Assembly (NCBI GenBank): GCA_027592025.1
Contig: JAQCIQ010000004.1
Location: 1-64,000, forward strand
Length of the DNA: 64,000 nt
Source of the DNA: Bacteroidota bacterium
GTDB taxonomy: Bacteria; Bacteroidota; Bacteroidia; Flavobacteriales; Flavobacteriaceae
Reading direction: 5' to 3'
The position numbers and the translations under genes are program-made. The notes under the pieces were generated by a model. It ran no database searches and was not told the DNA's origin. It worked only from the letters and a program-made list of their open reading frames with translations. Positions 33,911-43,503 of the stretch are shown here, piece by piece. Each line of letters starts with the position of its first letter. The first letter of the stretch is position 1.

Positions 33911-34681
33911 CTAGCCAAAAATCTCGTTTAAGACTGCCGCTAAACGCAATCCTCCTTTTTGAATTTGGGTTCGTACGAGTCCGATATATTGTTCTCTGTA
34001 ATTGTAACTCAAACGGCTTTCGGCTGGAGTATTTTCATAGATTCCTTTCACTAAATCGTGAGATTCTTCGACCCAAGTCATCAGGGGTGCCGCCTGAATC
34101 ATTTTCACCTCTGCTTTGGTCAAACGAGGCAGATTGATGGACAACTCGGTATAACTCATTTGATAACTGTCAATGATATCACTGTCCCAAACCCGGTGTA
34201 AATTGGTATTGTCACCAAACCATTTCATTTTAATATCATTGCCCCCTTTGTCTTCTTCTCGACCAACATGCATGGGTTGGTGAAGGTCTCCAATAAAGTG
34301 AACCAACAATTTTAAGAAAAACTTTTGATCGGCTTTCGAGGACTCTGGGTTTTTTAAAACGGCTATACAATGATTAATGGCTTGGACAATGTCTCCTTCA
34401 TCCTTGTGGGGAATGTCCTGATACGTTTTGTCAAACGGCATATTGACATAATGCCAAGGCGCATAAGAATTGTATTGACTGTCCGATCTGATTTCGTCGG
34501 CATAGGTCGAAACAAAGGCCAACGATTCTCCCTCCAATAATCTCTCTATGGCTTTAGAGGCTTTTCGGCTCAGATGTTTCGAAGCGACCTCACCAATCGC
34601 GCGATGGCCGGTAGCACCCCATTCATCGGAAGAATTTACACTTAACAGTAATGCACTTGAAATAATCAATAGTAGTCTCAT
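33911..34681 (-). CDS. Secreted S1/P1-type nuclease
   Basis: 256 aa. After the signal peptide (ending near VNSSDE) the mature protein begins WGATGHRAIG, whose Trp and His bind zinc in this family. Other ligands are in HYVNMPFD, HFIGDLHQPMHVG and NLHRVWDSDII. It would degrade single-stranded DNA and RNA outside the cytoplasm, probably for phosphate and nucleoside supply. Full length, single gene. Confidence 0.93.
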   Translation of the reverse strand: MRLLLIISSALLLSVNSSDEWGATGHRAIGEVASKHLSRKASKAIERLLEGESLAFVSTYADEIRSDSQYNSYAPWHYVNMPFDKTYQDIPHKDEGDIVQAINHCIAVLKNPESSKADQKFFLKLLVHFIGDLHQPMHVGREEDKGGNDIKMKWFGDNTNLHRVWDSDIIDSYQMSYTELSINLPRLTKAEVKMIQAAPLMTWVEESHDLVKGIYENTPAESRLSYNYREQYIGLVRTQIQKGGLRLAAVLNEIFG

Positions 34682-34810
34682 GGTTTTGTTCTATCTGTTC
34701 TCAAAAATACACAAGTTCAAAGTAATACGAGCATTCTGAGCAGAGAATTGCGTTTATATTGCTTGTGTTAAAAAATTAATTAATTTTACATAACCCCCTA
34801 TTTACAAATT

Positions 34811-36044
34811 ATGAGAACCCTGCTAACCCCTTTATTCTTCTTCTTAAGCCTCTCCGTGGTAGGTCAAATTTTCTTCGAGAAAGGTTACATCATCAATTCT
34901 GCCAATCAAAAAAAAGAATGTTTTATAAAGAATGTCGATTGGAGAAACAGTCCAACTTACGTGGAAATTAAATATTCTATGAATGGTGACATTGAAACAA
35001 TTTCGTTCGAAGAAATCCTTGAATTTGGCATTGACGGTGCTTCAAAATTTATCCGGCGGTCTGTTTTAATTGATAAGTCTAGTGACCATTTAGACCATTT
35101 AAGCCTAGAGAAAGCGCCCTCTTTTGAATTAGAGACGTTGATGTTAAAAGTACTTGTTGAAGGGAAAGCCAGTCTATACTACTATACTCAAGGGAGTTTT
35201 CAACGGTTTTTCTTTGCGAACAATGGATCGGAAATTCAACAATTGGTTTACAAAAAATACAAAAAACAAAGGTAATTATGTTTCCGAAAATAATGACTTT
35301 CGACAACAACTGTGGAATAGCTTGAAGTGCGATGCGTTGAAAAAACGGAATTTCGAAACCTTATCCTATTCCCCTAACAGTCTTCAAATGGCTTTTGAAA
35401 AATACAATAGTTGTCAGAACAGCGAAAGTATAAGCTACAATCGAAACGAAAAAATTGACTTTAATCTAAATATTAGGCCGCGCCTCAGCACCTCTTCACT
35501 CAGATTAGAAAATCCTTCAAGCAGCTTGTTTTCGACACTTGAATTTGAAAAGGGAAAAAGTAGTGTTCAATTTGGTATTGGTCTTGAGGCAGAATTTGTT
35601 CTAAATTTTGTCAAAAACAAATGGTCTATTCTGGTTGAACCCACCTATCAAACCTCTCGTTCTGAACAACGAGCAGAGGACGTGACGTTTGTCACAGGGG
35701 GTTCAATCGACCAAGTATTGGAGAACCATTCTATCGAAAATTTTGTTGGCCTTCGACACTATTTTTTTAAAACTAAAAATTTGAAGTTCTTCGCAAATGT
35801 CGCCTACGTTTTTGTAATCGGGCTTAATTCAAATATTAACTTCTACCGCGCTGACGGTTCCGTATTAAATGACCTCCAAGTCGACTCTGGCAACAACTTT
35901 TCGTTGGGAGTAGGCGCAAAGCTAGCCGATAAGTTGAGTGTTGAAGCAAGGTATCAAACTGAAAGAGAATTGTTGAGAAACCAACCCGCTTGGAAGTCTA
36001 AATTCCAATCATATTTGATCGTTTTTGGGTATAGTTTGTTTTGA
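34811..36044 (+). pseudogene. Beta-barrel-type envelope protein, frameshifted at an A6 run
   Basis: Two overlapping frames make one gene. The first (34811-35275, 154 aa) has a signal peptide and a soluble part ending LVYKKYKKQR. The second picks up from about 35262 (NKGNYVSENNDFRQQLWN) and runs to 36044 with a C-terminal beta-barrel (EARYQTERELL ... SYLIVFGYSLF). Removing one A from the A6 run at 35261-35266 joins them to about 410 aa, the layout of a family common in Bacteroidota. It may be a real mutation, a sequencing error, or slippage at the A run. Function unknown, probably outer membrane. Confidence 0.75.
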
Positions 36045-36209
36045 TGGGGCTATTGTTCGTCAACATTTGCAAGCCTCACTTTCTTTACTCCACACTTAGA
36101 AAATATTTTTTTACCTTTAACCAAACTATCCCACGGCACTGTTAACAAAACAAAAAGCAGTATGCTTAAGGAAGTGTCATTTTAATTGTCTGTTCCTTAT
36201 CCCAATAAT

Positions 36210-37361
36210 ATGAAATGCCTTAAAAAAACCTTGAAATGGCTGGTTATCAGCTTAGCTAGTCTTATTGTGTTGCTTTACGTCTTCGATTTGGATTATCTGA
36301 TTAAAGCCGTCCGAACAATTTACATCAAGGGCTACACCACAGCCTATCTCGAAGACTATAAGGTTTTTGACAACCGGGTCGTAGAGAATGGAGTCGCTCA
36401 ACCTTGGGCCATTCATCACGACTACAATACCGTTAAAGCAACAGAACCCTTGCAGGCTTTTCACGATCGGTCGGAATCAGTCGCATTTCTCATCATCAAA
36501 AATGACAGCATTTGGCATGAATCCTATTTTCAAGGCTATGATCAAAACTCCAAAAGCAACTCCTTTTCCATGGCCAAAAGTATCGTCTCGGCTCTGTTGG
36601 GCAAGGCCATTATGGAAGGTTATATCAGCGGTCTAGACCAAAAAGTGTCTGATTTTTATCCTCAGTTTGGAGAAGGATTGGGAGCGCAAATGACCGTAGG
36701 CGACTTGTCGTCGATGAGTTCTGGACTAAACTGGGACGAGGCTTATTATTCGCCATTGTCGATTACCACAAGGAGCTATTTCGATGACAATCTAGAAAAG
36801 GTCATTTTAGGCTTGAAAGTAGTTGACCAACCCGGGCAGACATTCAAATACCTGAGTGGCAGCACAGAATTACTGGCTATGGTCATCACCAAGGCAACAG
36901 GCAAAAAACTGTCGACTTACCTGAGCGAGAGTTTTTGGAAGCCCATGGGGGCAGAGAACGAAGCGTTTTGGCAACTGGACAGCGAAGAGCATGGCCTGGA
37001 AAAAGCGTATTGCTGTATTGGCAGCAAAGCCAGAGACTTTGCCCGATTTGGCAAACTGTACATGCAAAATGGACAGTGGAATGGCCAACAATTATTAGAC
37101 TCAACCTTTGTAGCCAAATCCATCACCCCCCGTTTTCCTTCGAGTCCAGAATACGGATATGGATGGTGGCTAGCCAACCATTTAGGAAAAGAGATATTTT
37201 ACATGCGCGGCCACTTGGGTCAACTGGTCATCGTTATTCCTGAAGACGAACTTATTATTGTACGCCTTGGTCGAACCATAACTAAAAACGATGTGGCGGT
37301 GGATCCTCATTCTCCAGACTTTTATACCATCATAGAAGAAGTCTATAAAATGATGGAATAA
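36210..37361 (+). CDS. Serine hydrolase, beta-lactamase/NylB family
   Basis: 383 aa from the ATG at 36210, which opens a membrane anchor (KTLKWLVISLASLIVLLYVF). The SxxK active site is in SFSMAKSIVSALLG, the second motif region in KYLSGSTELLAMV, and the third is MRGHLGQ. It is close in pattern to 6-aminohexanoate-dimer hydrolase-type enzymes that cut esters or amides, so a role as a true beta-lactamase is unlikely. The stop shares one base with the next ATG. Substrate unknown. Confidence 0.85.
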   Translation: MKCLKKTLKWLVISLASLIVLLYVFDLDYLIKAVRTIYIKGYTTAYLEDYKVFDNRVVENGVAQPWAIHHDYNTVKATEPLQAFHDRSESVAFLIIKNDSIWHESYFQGYDQNSKSNSFSMAKSIVSALLGKAIMEGYISGLDQKVSDFYPQFGEGLGAQMTVGDLSSMSSGLNWDEAYYSPLSITTRSYFDDNLEKVILGLKVVDQPGQTFKYLSGSTELLAMVITKATGKKLSTYLSESFWKPMGAENEAFWQLDSEEHGLEKAYCCIGSKARDFARFGKLYMQNGQWNGQQLLDSTFVAKSITPRFPSSPEYGYGWWLANHLGKEIFYMRGHLGQLVIVIPEDELIIVRLGRTITKNDVAVDPHSPDFYTIIEEVYKMME

Positions 37362-38074
37362 TGCTGCAAAAGTTGCCACTAGTCAATCTGGTTTTTCTTG
37401 ATGTGGAAACTGTTCCACAACATGCCCATTTCAAGGAGTTGGATGAAGAATGGCAAGAGCTATGGGCAAAGAAAACTGCCTATCAGCGCAAGGATGAATT
37501 TACCCCCGAAGAGTTCTATGACCGTGCCTCCATTTGGGCAGAGTTTGGAAAAATCATATGTATTTCTGTTGCCTACTTCAACCCCGATGGGAATGCTCGT
37601 CAATTGAGAGTCACCTCATTTTATGGAGAAGAATCGGAATTGCTCAAGAAATTTAAAACCATTTTGGAAGGGCATTTTGCTCATCCGAAATACGTCCTTT
37701 GCGCTCACAATGGTAAAGAATTTGACTTTCCTTACATAGCTCGCAGAATGCTTATTCACGGGATTACTCTTCCCGAAAAACTGAATCTATTTGGCAAAAA
37801 GCCTTGGGAAATTCCGCATCTTGACACCATGGAGTTATGGAAATTCGGAGACTTTAAACACTTTACTTCCTTAAAGTTATTGGCGAAAATATTTGGGATA
37901 CCCTCGCCAAAAGACGACATTGACGGCAGCCAAGTGAGAGATGATTATTATAATGAAGCGGATTTGGATCGAATCATTCAATATTGCGAAAAAGATACCA
38001 TTACGGTCGCGCAATTAATTTTAAAAATGCGTGGCGAAGCCTTGCTGGAGCAGCACGAAATTATAACTATATGA
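37361..38074 (+). CDS. DnaQ/PolB-like 3'-5' exonuclease
   Basis: 237 aa. The RNase H-like fold carries the DEDD set: FLDVETVP (Asp/Glu), LCAHNGKEFDFPYIARRM (Asp), and YCEKDTITVAQL (Asp). This resembles the stand-alone predicted PolB-like exonucleases. It acts on DNA or RNA 3' ends in the cytoplasm; substrate unknown. It is coupled to both neighbours by 1- and 4-nt overlaps, though they share no obvious pathway. Confidence 0.88.
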   Translation: MLQKLPLVNLVFLDVETVPQHAHFKELDEEWQELWAKKTAYQRKDEFTPEEFYDRASIWAEFGKIICISVAYFNPDGNARQLRVTSFYGEESELLKKFKTILEGHFAHPKYVLCAHNGKEFDFPYIARRMLIHGITLPEKLNLFGKKPWEIPHLDTMELWKFGDFKHFTSLKLLAKIFGIPSPKDDIDGSQVRDDYYNEADLDRIIQYCEKDTITVAQLILKMRGEALLEQHEIITI

Positions 38075-39753
38075 GTATTTCGAATAAGGCCATATTGACG
38101 TTAAACCATCTAACCGTTGCCATCGAAGGTCGCGAAGTTGTTTCTGATTTGTCCTTTGAATTATACTCTGGTGAAATCTTAGGAATTGTTGGTGCTTCAG
38201 GAAGTGGCAAATCGATCAGTAGTCTTGCAATAATGGGTCTTTTGCCCAAACAGGGTATGATCAGTCAGGGTGAAATTTTGTTCAAGAAACAAAACCTCGC
38301 AAGTTTGAGCAATACCGAAATGCAGTCCATCCGCGGGAGAAAAATCTCAATGATCTTTCAGGAGCCCATGACCGCACTCAACCCATCGATGCGCTGTGGC
38401 GACCAAGTAGCCGAAGTCTTTAAAAATCACGCCGCAATGACCTCAGCCAGCATCAAAGCAGAGGTGATTAGCTTGTTTGAAAAAGTACAACTCCCATCGC
38501 CAATCACTGTATTTCGAAAATTTCCTCACCAAATCTCGGGTGGTCAGCAACAAAGGGTCATGATCGCCATGGCATTGGCTTGCAAGCCCGATATTCTAAT
38601 TGCTGATGAGCCTACAACAGCCTTAGATGTGACCGTACAGAAAGAGGTCATTGAGTTGCTGCACGTACTGCAAAAAGAGTTTAAAATGGCTATAATTTTT
38701 ATTTCGCACGATTTGCCCCTAGTGGCACAGCTTGCCGATAGAGTTGTAGTCATGCAGTCTGGAAAAATGGTAGAATTTGGCCTAACCAAAGAAATTTTTA
38801 CAACCCCAGCTCACCCCTATACCAAGGCTTTAATAAAATCAAGACCTCCTCTAAACAGAAGACCTTATAGGCTACCTACCCTCGACGATTGCTTGAATGA
38901 ACGAGAAGAAGCTCCGCTGATAGACCGTCAGTCGAGGATGAAGTGGCACGAGAAATTGTACAATAAGCCTCCGTTATTGGAAGTGATAGATTTGAAAAAA
39001 AACTATACCAAATCCATGCAATGGTGGTCAAGGTCTAAAGCGTTCAAAGCACTCGACGAGGTCAGTTTTCAAATTTACGAAGGGGAGACTTTAGGCCTTG
39101 TGGGAGAGTCTGGTTGTGGCAAATCGACCTTGGCCAAATGCATACTGTTATTAGACCCTGCTGATGAGGGTCAAATTTTATACCGAGGCCAAGACATCAC
39201 CAAGCTGTCAAAAAAAGCCTTTAGAACCCTGCGGAAGGACCTTCAAATTGTTTTCCAAGATCCTTACGGATCACTAAATCCTAGGATGACTGTGGGTCAA
39301 GCAATTTGTGAACCCATGACAGTTCATGGCCTGCATCAAAACTCGCAGCGCAGAAAACAAGTGGCTCTAGAGTTGTTGGAAAAAGTTGGCTTGTTACCCG
39401 AGCATTTTGAACGATACCCTCATGAGTTTTCTGGAGGTCAACGACAGAGGATTGGCATTGCTCGCGCGCTAGCAGTGCAGCCCAAACTTATCATTTGCGA
39501 CGAATCCGTTTCAGCCCTCGATCTGTCGGTTCAAGCTCAAATACTAAACCTCTTGTCGGATCTGCAGAAAGATTTTGGATTCAGCTATCTATTTATTTCA
39601 CATGACCTCACTGTGGTAAAGTACATTTCGGACCGTATCATGGTCATGAAAGACGGACAAATTGCAGAAATAGGGGAATCTGACGCAGTTTATGACGCTC
39701 CAAAATCGTCATACACTCAAAAACTCATTGCCTCCTTACCCGAAAGTATCTAA
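38071..39753 (+). CDS. Fused DppD-DppF-type peptide ABC ATPase
   Basis: 560 aa from the ATG at 38071; an upstream ATG lies inside the exonuclease gene. Two complete ABC domains in tandem: Walker A GASGSGKS (41-48) and GESGCGKS (~350); signatures ISGGQQQR and FSGGQRQR; Walker B ILIADEPTT and LIICDESVS. Both ATPases of an oligopeptide/dipeptide importer are thus on one chain. The permease and binding-protein genes are not nearby. Confidence 0.93.
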   Translation: MSISNKAILTLNHLTVAIEGREVVSDLSFELYSGEILGIVGASGSGKSISSLAIMGLLPKQGMISQGEILFKKQNLASLSNTEMQSIRGRKISMIFQEPMTALNPSMRCGDQVAEVFKNHAAMTSASIKAEVISLFEKVQLPSPITVFRKFPHQISGGQQQRVMIAMALACKPDILIADEPTTALDVTVQKEVIELLHVLQKEFKMAIIFISHDLPLVAQLADRVVVMQSGKMVEFGLTKEIFTTPAHPYTKALIKSRPPLNRRPYRLPTLDDCLNEREEAPLIDRQSRMKWHEKLYNKPPLLEVIDLKKNYTKSMQWWSRSKAFKALDEVSFQIYEGETLGLVGESGCGKSTLAKCILLLDPADEGQILYRGQDITKLSKKAFRTLRKDLQIVFQDPYGSLNPRMTVGQAICEPMTVHGLHQNSQRRKQVALELLEKVGLLPEHFERYPHEFSGGQRQRIGIARALAVQPKLIICDESVSALDLSVQAQILNLLSDLQKDFGFSYLFISHDLTVVKYISDRIMVMKDGQIAEIGESDAVYDAPKSSYTQKLIASLPESI

Positions 39754-39831
39754 TTTTTGTTATATTTGAAGTAGCCATTGCTCAATCTAAGGATTTCTCA
39801 CCGCAATTCCGAAGATTCTAAACCAAATCTA

Positions 39832-40232
39832 ATGAATAGACTTAATTTAACTCTTTGTGGGACTCTTTGCTTTATCAGCCTACATACGTTCAGTCAAACT
39901 CCGGTTGCCAAGATTGAAGCCATTCTTGAACAGAAATTCAAATACGTTGTAAACCTTTGTCACGACCCTCAAACCTATTTTTTCGGTGTTTTGAATATTT
40001 CAAATATTGACGAAAAGGAGGAAGATAAAATTTATATGGTAGAAGGCGACTATACTTTTCTGTGTGGCGAGGACACTTATTTTAACAAATTCATTGCGTC
40101 ACTAAAAAATATCAAGACGACTTTATTTTGACAGAAATTAAAACAACTAATTCGAAGAATTTAGGCGAGTATTGGGTGGTCTACCCTAAAGCACCCAAAT
40201 CAGAAAAGTCAAAAAAATCAAACAGTTATTGA
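39832..40232 (+). pseudogene. Small secreted protein, frameshifted at an A6 run
   Basis: From the ATG at 39832 the frame gives a signal peptide (LTLCGTLCFISLHTFSQ) and ~80 mature residues with two Cys, ending at 40131. Inserting one A in the A6 run at 40104-40109 extends the protein by coding-like sequence (YQDDFILTEIKT ... GEYWVVYPKAPK) to a stop at 40232, about 133 aa in total. The extended end overlaps the typA stop by 7 nt. No family recognised. Real mutation and sequencing error cannot be told apart. Confidence 0.55.
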
Positions 40233-42031
40233 AATTGTTTTTCGTTGCGTTTGCGCTCGTTTTCTTCTAAATATACTTTTCGAAGTCGCAATGACTTTGG
40301 TGTTACCTCGACGTATTCGTCCTTTTGGATGTACTCTAAGGCTTCTTCCAGACTAAATTGAATTGGAGGAGCTAGTCGCACTTTATCGTCTGTTCCAGAC
40401 GATCTGACGTTGCTCAACTTCTTCGTTTTGGTGACATTGACCACCATATCATCTCCTCGGGAATTTTCACCAATTACTTGACCAGTATAGATTTCATCAC
40501 CGGGATGTATAAAGAATTTGCCCCGTTCTTGTAATTTATCAAGAGAGTAAGGTATTGCCGTTCCCTTTTCCATTGAAATAAGGGAGCCATTGTTTCTTTC
40601 TGCAATTGGTCCTCGGAAGGCTTCGAAAGCCACAAAACGATGGTTCATAATGGCTTCTCCAGCGGTTGCAGTAAGCAATTGATTTCTCAATCCAATAATT
40701 CCTCTGGAAGGAATAAGAAACTTACATATCATTCTTGTTCCTTTCGGCTCCATAGCTGTCATCTCTCCCTTGCGCAAGGAAACGAGTTCCACTGCACGGC
40801 CAGAAACCTCCTCGGGCAAGTCGATGGTTAACTCCTCTATGGGTTCGCATTTAACCCCATCAATTTCTTTAATGATAACCTGAGGTTGACCAATTTGAAG
40901 CTCGTACCCCTCACGTCGCATGGTCTCAATCAGGACAGAAAGGTGCAGTACCCCGCGGCCAAATACCATAAATTTATCAGCTGCTCCTGTTTCTTCCAAG
41001 CGCATGGCCAAGTTCCGCTCCAATTCCTTTTCTAAACGATCCTTGATGTGTCTTGATGTTACAAACTTGCCATCCTTACCAAAAAATGGCGAATCATTGA
41101 TTGTAAACAACATACTCATAGTGGGTTCGTCAATGGCTATAGTTGGAAGTCCTTCTGGATTCTCTATGTCCGCAAGGGTATCACCTATTTCAAAATTTTC
41201 CAATCCTACAATCGCGCAAATGTCCCCCGATTCAACCGCGTCCACTTTTTTGCGACCAAGCCCGTCAAAAACGAAAAGCTCCTTAATTTTAGTTTTTTCG
41301 ATAGAAAGATCTCTTTTTACCAATGACACTGGCTGTCCAATTTTCAATTCACCTCTTTGAAGTCTGCCAATAGCGATTCGCCCGGTGAAAGATGAAAAGT
41401 CAAGAGACGTGATCAGCATTTGGGTATTCCCCTCAGTCACTTTCGGAGCAGGGATGTTTTCGACCACTGACTCTAGGAGTGGGGCAATTGAATCCGTTTG
41501 ATTTTTCCAATCGTGTGACATCCAATTGTTTTTAGCCGATCCATACAAAACTGGAAAATCCAACTGCCATTCTTCGGCTCCTAGTTCAACCATCAGATCA
41601 AATACTGATTCATAGACTTCTTCTGGAGTGCAATTTTCCTTGTCAACTTTGTTGATGACAACAATAGGCTTGAGTTTGAGACTTAAGGCCTTTTGAAGCA
41701 CAAATCGGGTTTGCGGCATTGGACCTTCAAAGGCATCGACGAGCAGCAAAACGCCATCCGCCATATTAAGAACACGTTCAACTTCTCCTCCAAAATCGGC
41801 GTGACCTGGAGTGTCTATGATGTTGATTTTGGTATCGCCAAATTTGACAGAAACGTTTTTGGACAATATGGTTATGCCACGTTCCCGCTCTAAGTCATTA
41901 TTGTCTAGGATGAGGTCACCTGTACTCTCGTTTTCACGAAACAATTGGCAATGGTGCAGGATTTTATCAACTAGGGTAGTTTTCCCGTGATCAACGTGCG
42001 CTATGATAGCGATATTTCTAATATTTTGCAT
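40226..42031 (-). CDS. typA: Ribosome-binding GTPase TypA/BipA
   Basis: 601 aa, full length. G1 AHVDHGKTT (11-19), switch region [12 protein letters not shown]3 DTPGHADF, G4 NKVDKE, followed by the beta-barrel domain II, EF-G-like domains and the TypA-specific C-terminal domain. It assists 50S assembly and translation under stress or cold. Single gene with a TACATTTG box 21 nt upstream. Confidence 0.97.
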   Translation of the reverse strand: MQNIRNIAIIAHVDHGKTTLVDKILHHCQLFRENESTGDLILDNNDLERERGITILSKNVSVKFGDTKINIIDTPGHADFGGEVERVLNMADGVLLLVDAFEGPMPQTRFVLQKALSLKLKPIVVINKVDKENCTPEEVYESVFDLMVELGAEEWQLDFPVLYGSAKNNWMSHDWKNQTDSIAPLLESVVENIPAPKVTEGNTQMLITSLDFSSFTGRIAIGRLQRGELKIGQPVSLVKRDLSIEKTKIKELFVFDGLGRKKVDAVESGDICAIVGLENFEIGDTLADIENPEGLPTIAIDEPTMSMLFTINDSPFFGKDGKFVTSRHIKDRLEKELERNLAMRLEETGAADKFMVFGRGVLHLSVLIETMRREGYELQIGQPQVIIKEIDGVKCEPIEELTIDLPEEVSGRAVELVSLRKGEMTAMEPKGTRMICKFLIPSRGIIGLRNQLLTATAGEAIMNHRFVAFEAFRGPIAERNNGSLISMEKGTAIPYSLDKLQERGKFFIHPGDEIYTGQVIGENSRGDDMVVNVTKTKKLSNVRSSGTDDKVRLAPPIQFSLEEALEYIQKDEYVEVTPKSLRLRKVYLEENERKRNEKQFQ

Positions 42032-42051
42032 GGCCTGTTTTTAGGTCGCGG

Positions 42052-42059
42052 CAAATGTA
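42052..42059 (-). promoter_or_regulatory. -7 box TACATTTG before typA
   Basis: TACATTTG on the minus strand, 20 nt before the typA ATG; fits TAnnTTTG. Confidence 0.5.
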
Positions 42060-42143
42060 CTGCTAATTTGTTGGCTGGCGGTACAAGGAACCATTATTCG
42101 TAAAGTTTATGAAATAAAGGGCTAAAGGGCTACTATAATACCT

Positions 42144-42794
42144 CTAGGACATCTCAGGGATTAGTCCTTCGACAAAAAGATTGCCTTCGGTTGCTGCTTT
42201 GATTTCTTCAACACTCACTCCTGGCGCCCTTTCCAAGAGTCTAAATCCCTCCTTGGTAACTTCCATAACCGCCAAATTGGTGACTATTTTCTTGACACAA
42301 GCTACACCCGTAAGCGGCAAAGTACATCTTTTGAGCAATTTGGATTGACCCTCTTTGTTGGTATGCATCATGGCAACAATAATGTTGTCGGCACTAGCAA
42401 CCAAGTCCATTGCACCCCCCATGCCTTTGACCATATATCCAGGAATTTTCCAATTGGCAATATCTCCTTGTTCCGAAACCTCCATTGCCCCCAAAATAGT
42501 CAAATCTACGTGCTGACCACGAATCATGGAAAAACTAGTCGCAGAATCGAAATAACTGGCTCCAGGAAGTGCTGTAATAGTCTGTTTACCTGCATTGATC
42601 AAATCGGCGTCTTCCTCACCCTCAAAGGGAAAAGGACCCATGCCGAGAATGCCATTTTCACTTTGAAATTCTAGCTCTATATCCGTTCTGACAAAATTGG
42701 CTACTAAAGTCGGTATCCCAATGCCCAAGTTGACATAGTAACCATTCTTTACCTCTTTTGCAATTCGTCTTGCGATACCAAATTTATCTAACAT
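42144..42794 (-). CDS. scoB: 3-oxoacid CoA-transferase subunit B
   Basis: 216 aa from the ATG at 42794 (MLDKFGIARRIAKEVKNG, the usual start), 4 nt after the scoA stop; a longer start would overlap scoA by 32 nt. The catalytic Glu is in SENGILGMGP, and NLGIGIPT and GGAMDLV are typical. With subunit A it moves CoA from succinyl-CoA to acetoacetate or similar 3-oxoacids. Confidence 0.93.
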   Translation of the reverse strand: MLDKFGIARRIAKEVKNGYYVNLGIGIPTLVANFVRTDIELEFQSENGILGMGPFPFEGEEDADLINAGKQTITALPGASYFDSATSFSMIRGQHVDLTILGAMEVSEQGDIANWKIPGYMVKGMGGAMDLVASADNIIVAMMHTNKEGQSKLLKRCTLPLTGVACVKKIVTNLAVMEVTKEGFRLLERAPGVSVEEIKAATEGNLFVEGLIPEMS

Positions 42795-42798
42795 AAGA

Positions 42799-43503
42799 TC
42801 AAGATTGAGGTCTAGTGGTGCGTTGTTCAATGCGCTTTTCGTAATTTCTTCCTTGCACTATGCGCTGTACAAATATTCCAGGGATGTGAATTTGATTGGG
42901 ATCGAGTTGGCCCGCAGGTAACAACTCTTCAACCTCCGCTATGGTAATTTGAGCAGCTCCGCACATATTAGGATTAAAATTTCTTGCTGTTCCTTTAAAA
43001 ATCAAATTGCCCGCCGTGTCTCCTTTCCAAGCTTTGACAATGGCAAAATCAGCTTTCACGGCTTTTTCCAACACATACATTTTACCATCGAACTCTCTAG
43101 TTTCTTTTCCTTCGGCGACTTCGGTACCAAAGCCAGCTGGAGTAAAAAAAGCGGGGAAACCCGCTTGAGCGGCTCGACAGCGTTCGGCTAGAGTCCCTTG
43201 TGGAATGAGTTCAACTTCCAATTCTCCACTAAGCATTTGTCGTTCAAACTCATCATTTTCTCCCACATAGGAAGCCACCATTTTTTTGATTTGTCGATTT
43301 CTCAACAACAATCCTAATCCAAAATCATCGACCCCAGCATTGTTCGAAATGCAAGTCAAATCTTTCACGCCTAATCTTACCAACTCTGCTATGGCATTTT
43401 CTGGAATACCACAAAGCCCAAAACCTCCAAGTAAGAGCGTCATGCCGTCACCTATTCCAAGGAGCGCTTCTTCAATTGTATTTACAGTTTTGGTTATCAT
43501 CAT
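42799..43503 (-). CDS. scoA: 3-oxoacid CoA-transferase subunit A
   Basis: 234 aa. [19 protein letters not shown] binds Co[20 protein letters not shown] and [20 protein letters not shown] are hallmarks of the alpha subunit. It precedes scoB and touches the PBP1 gene upstream, but its catabolic role is unrelated to peptidoglycan synthesis. Confidence 0.94.
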   Translation of the reverse strand: MMITKTVNTIEEALLGIGDGMTLLLGGFGLCGIPENAIAELVRLGVKDLTCISNNAGVDDFGLGLLLRNRQIKKMVASYVGENDEFERQMLSGELEVELIPQGTLAERCRAAQAGFPAFFTPAGFGTEVAEGKETREFDGKMYVLEKAVKADFAIVKAWKGDTAGNLIFKGTARNFNPNMCGAAQITIAEVEELLPAGQLDPNQIHIPGIFVQRIVQGRNYEKRIEQRTTRPQS

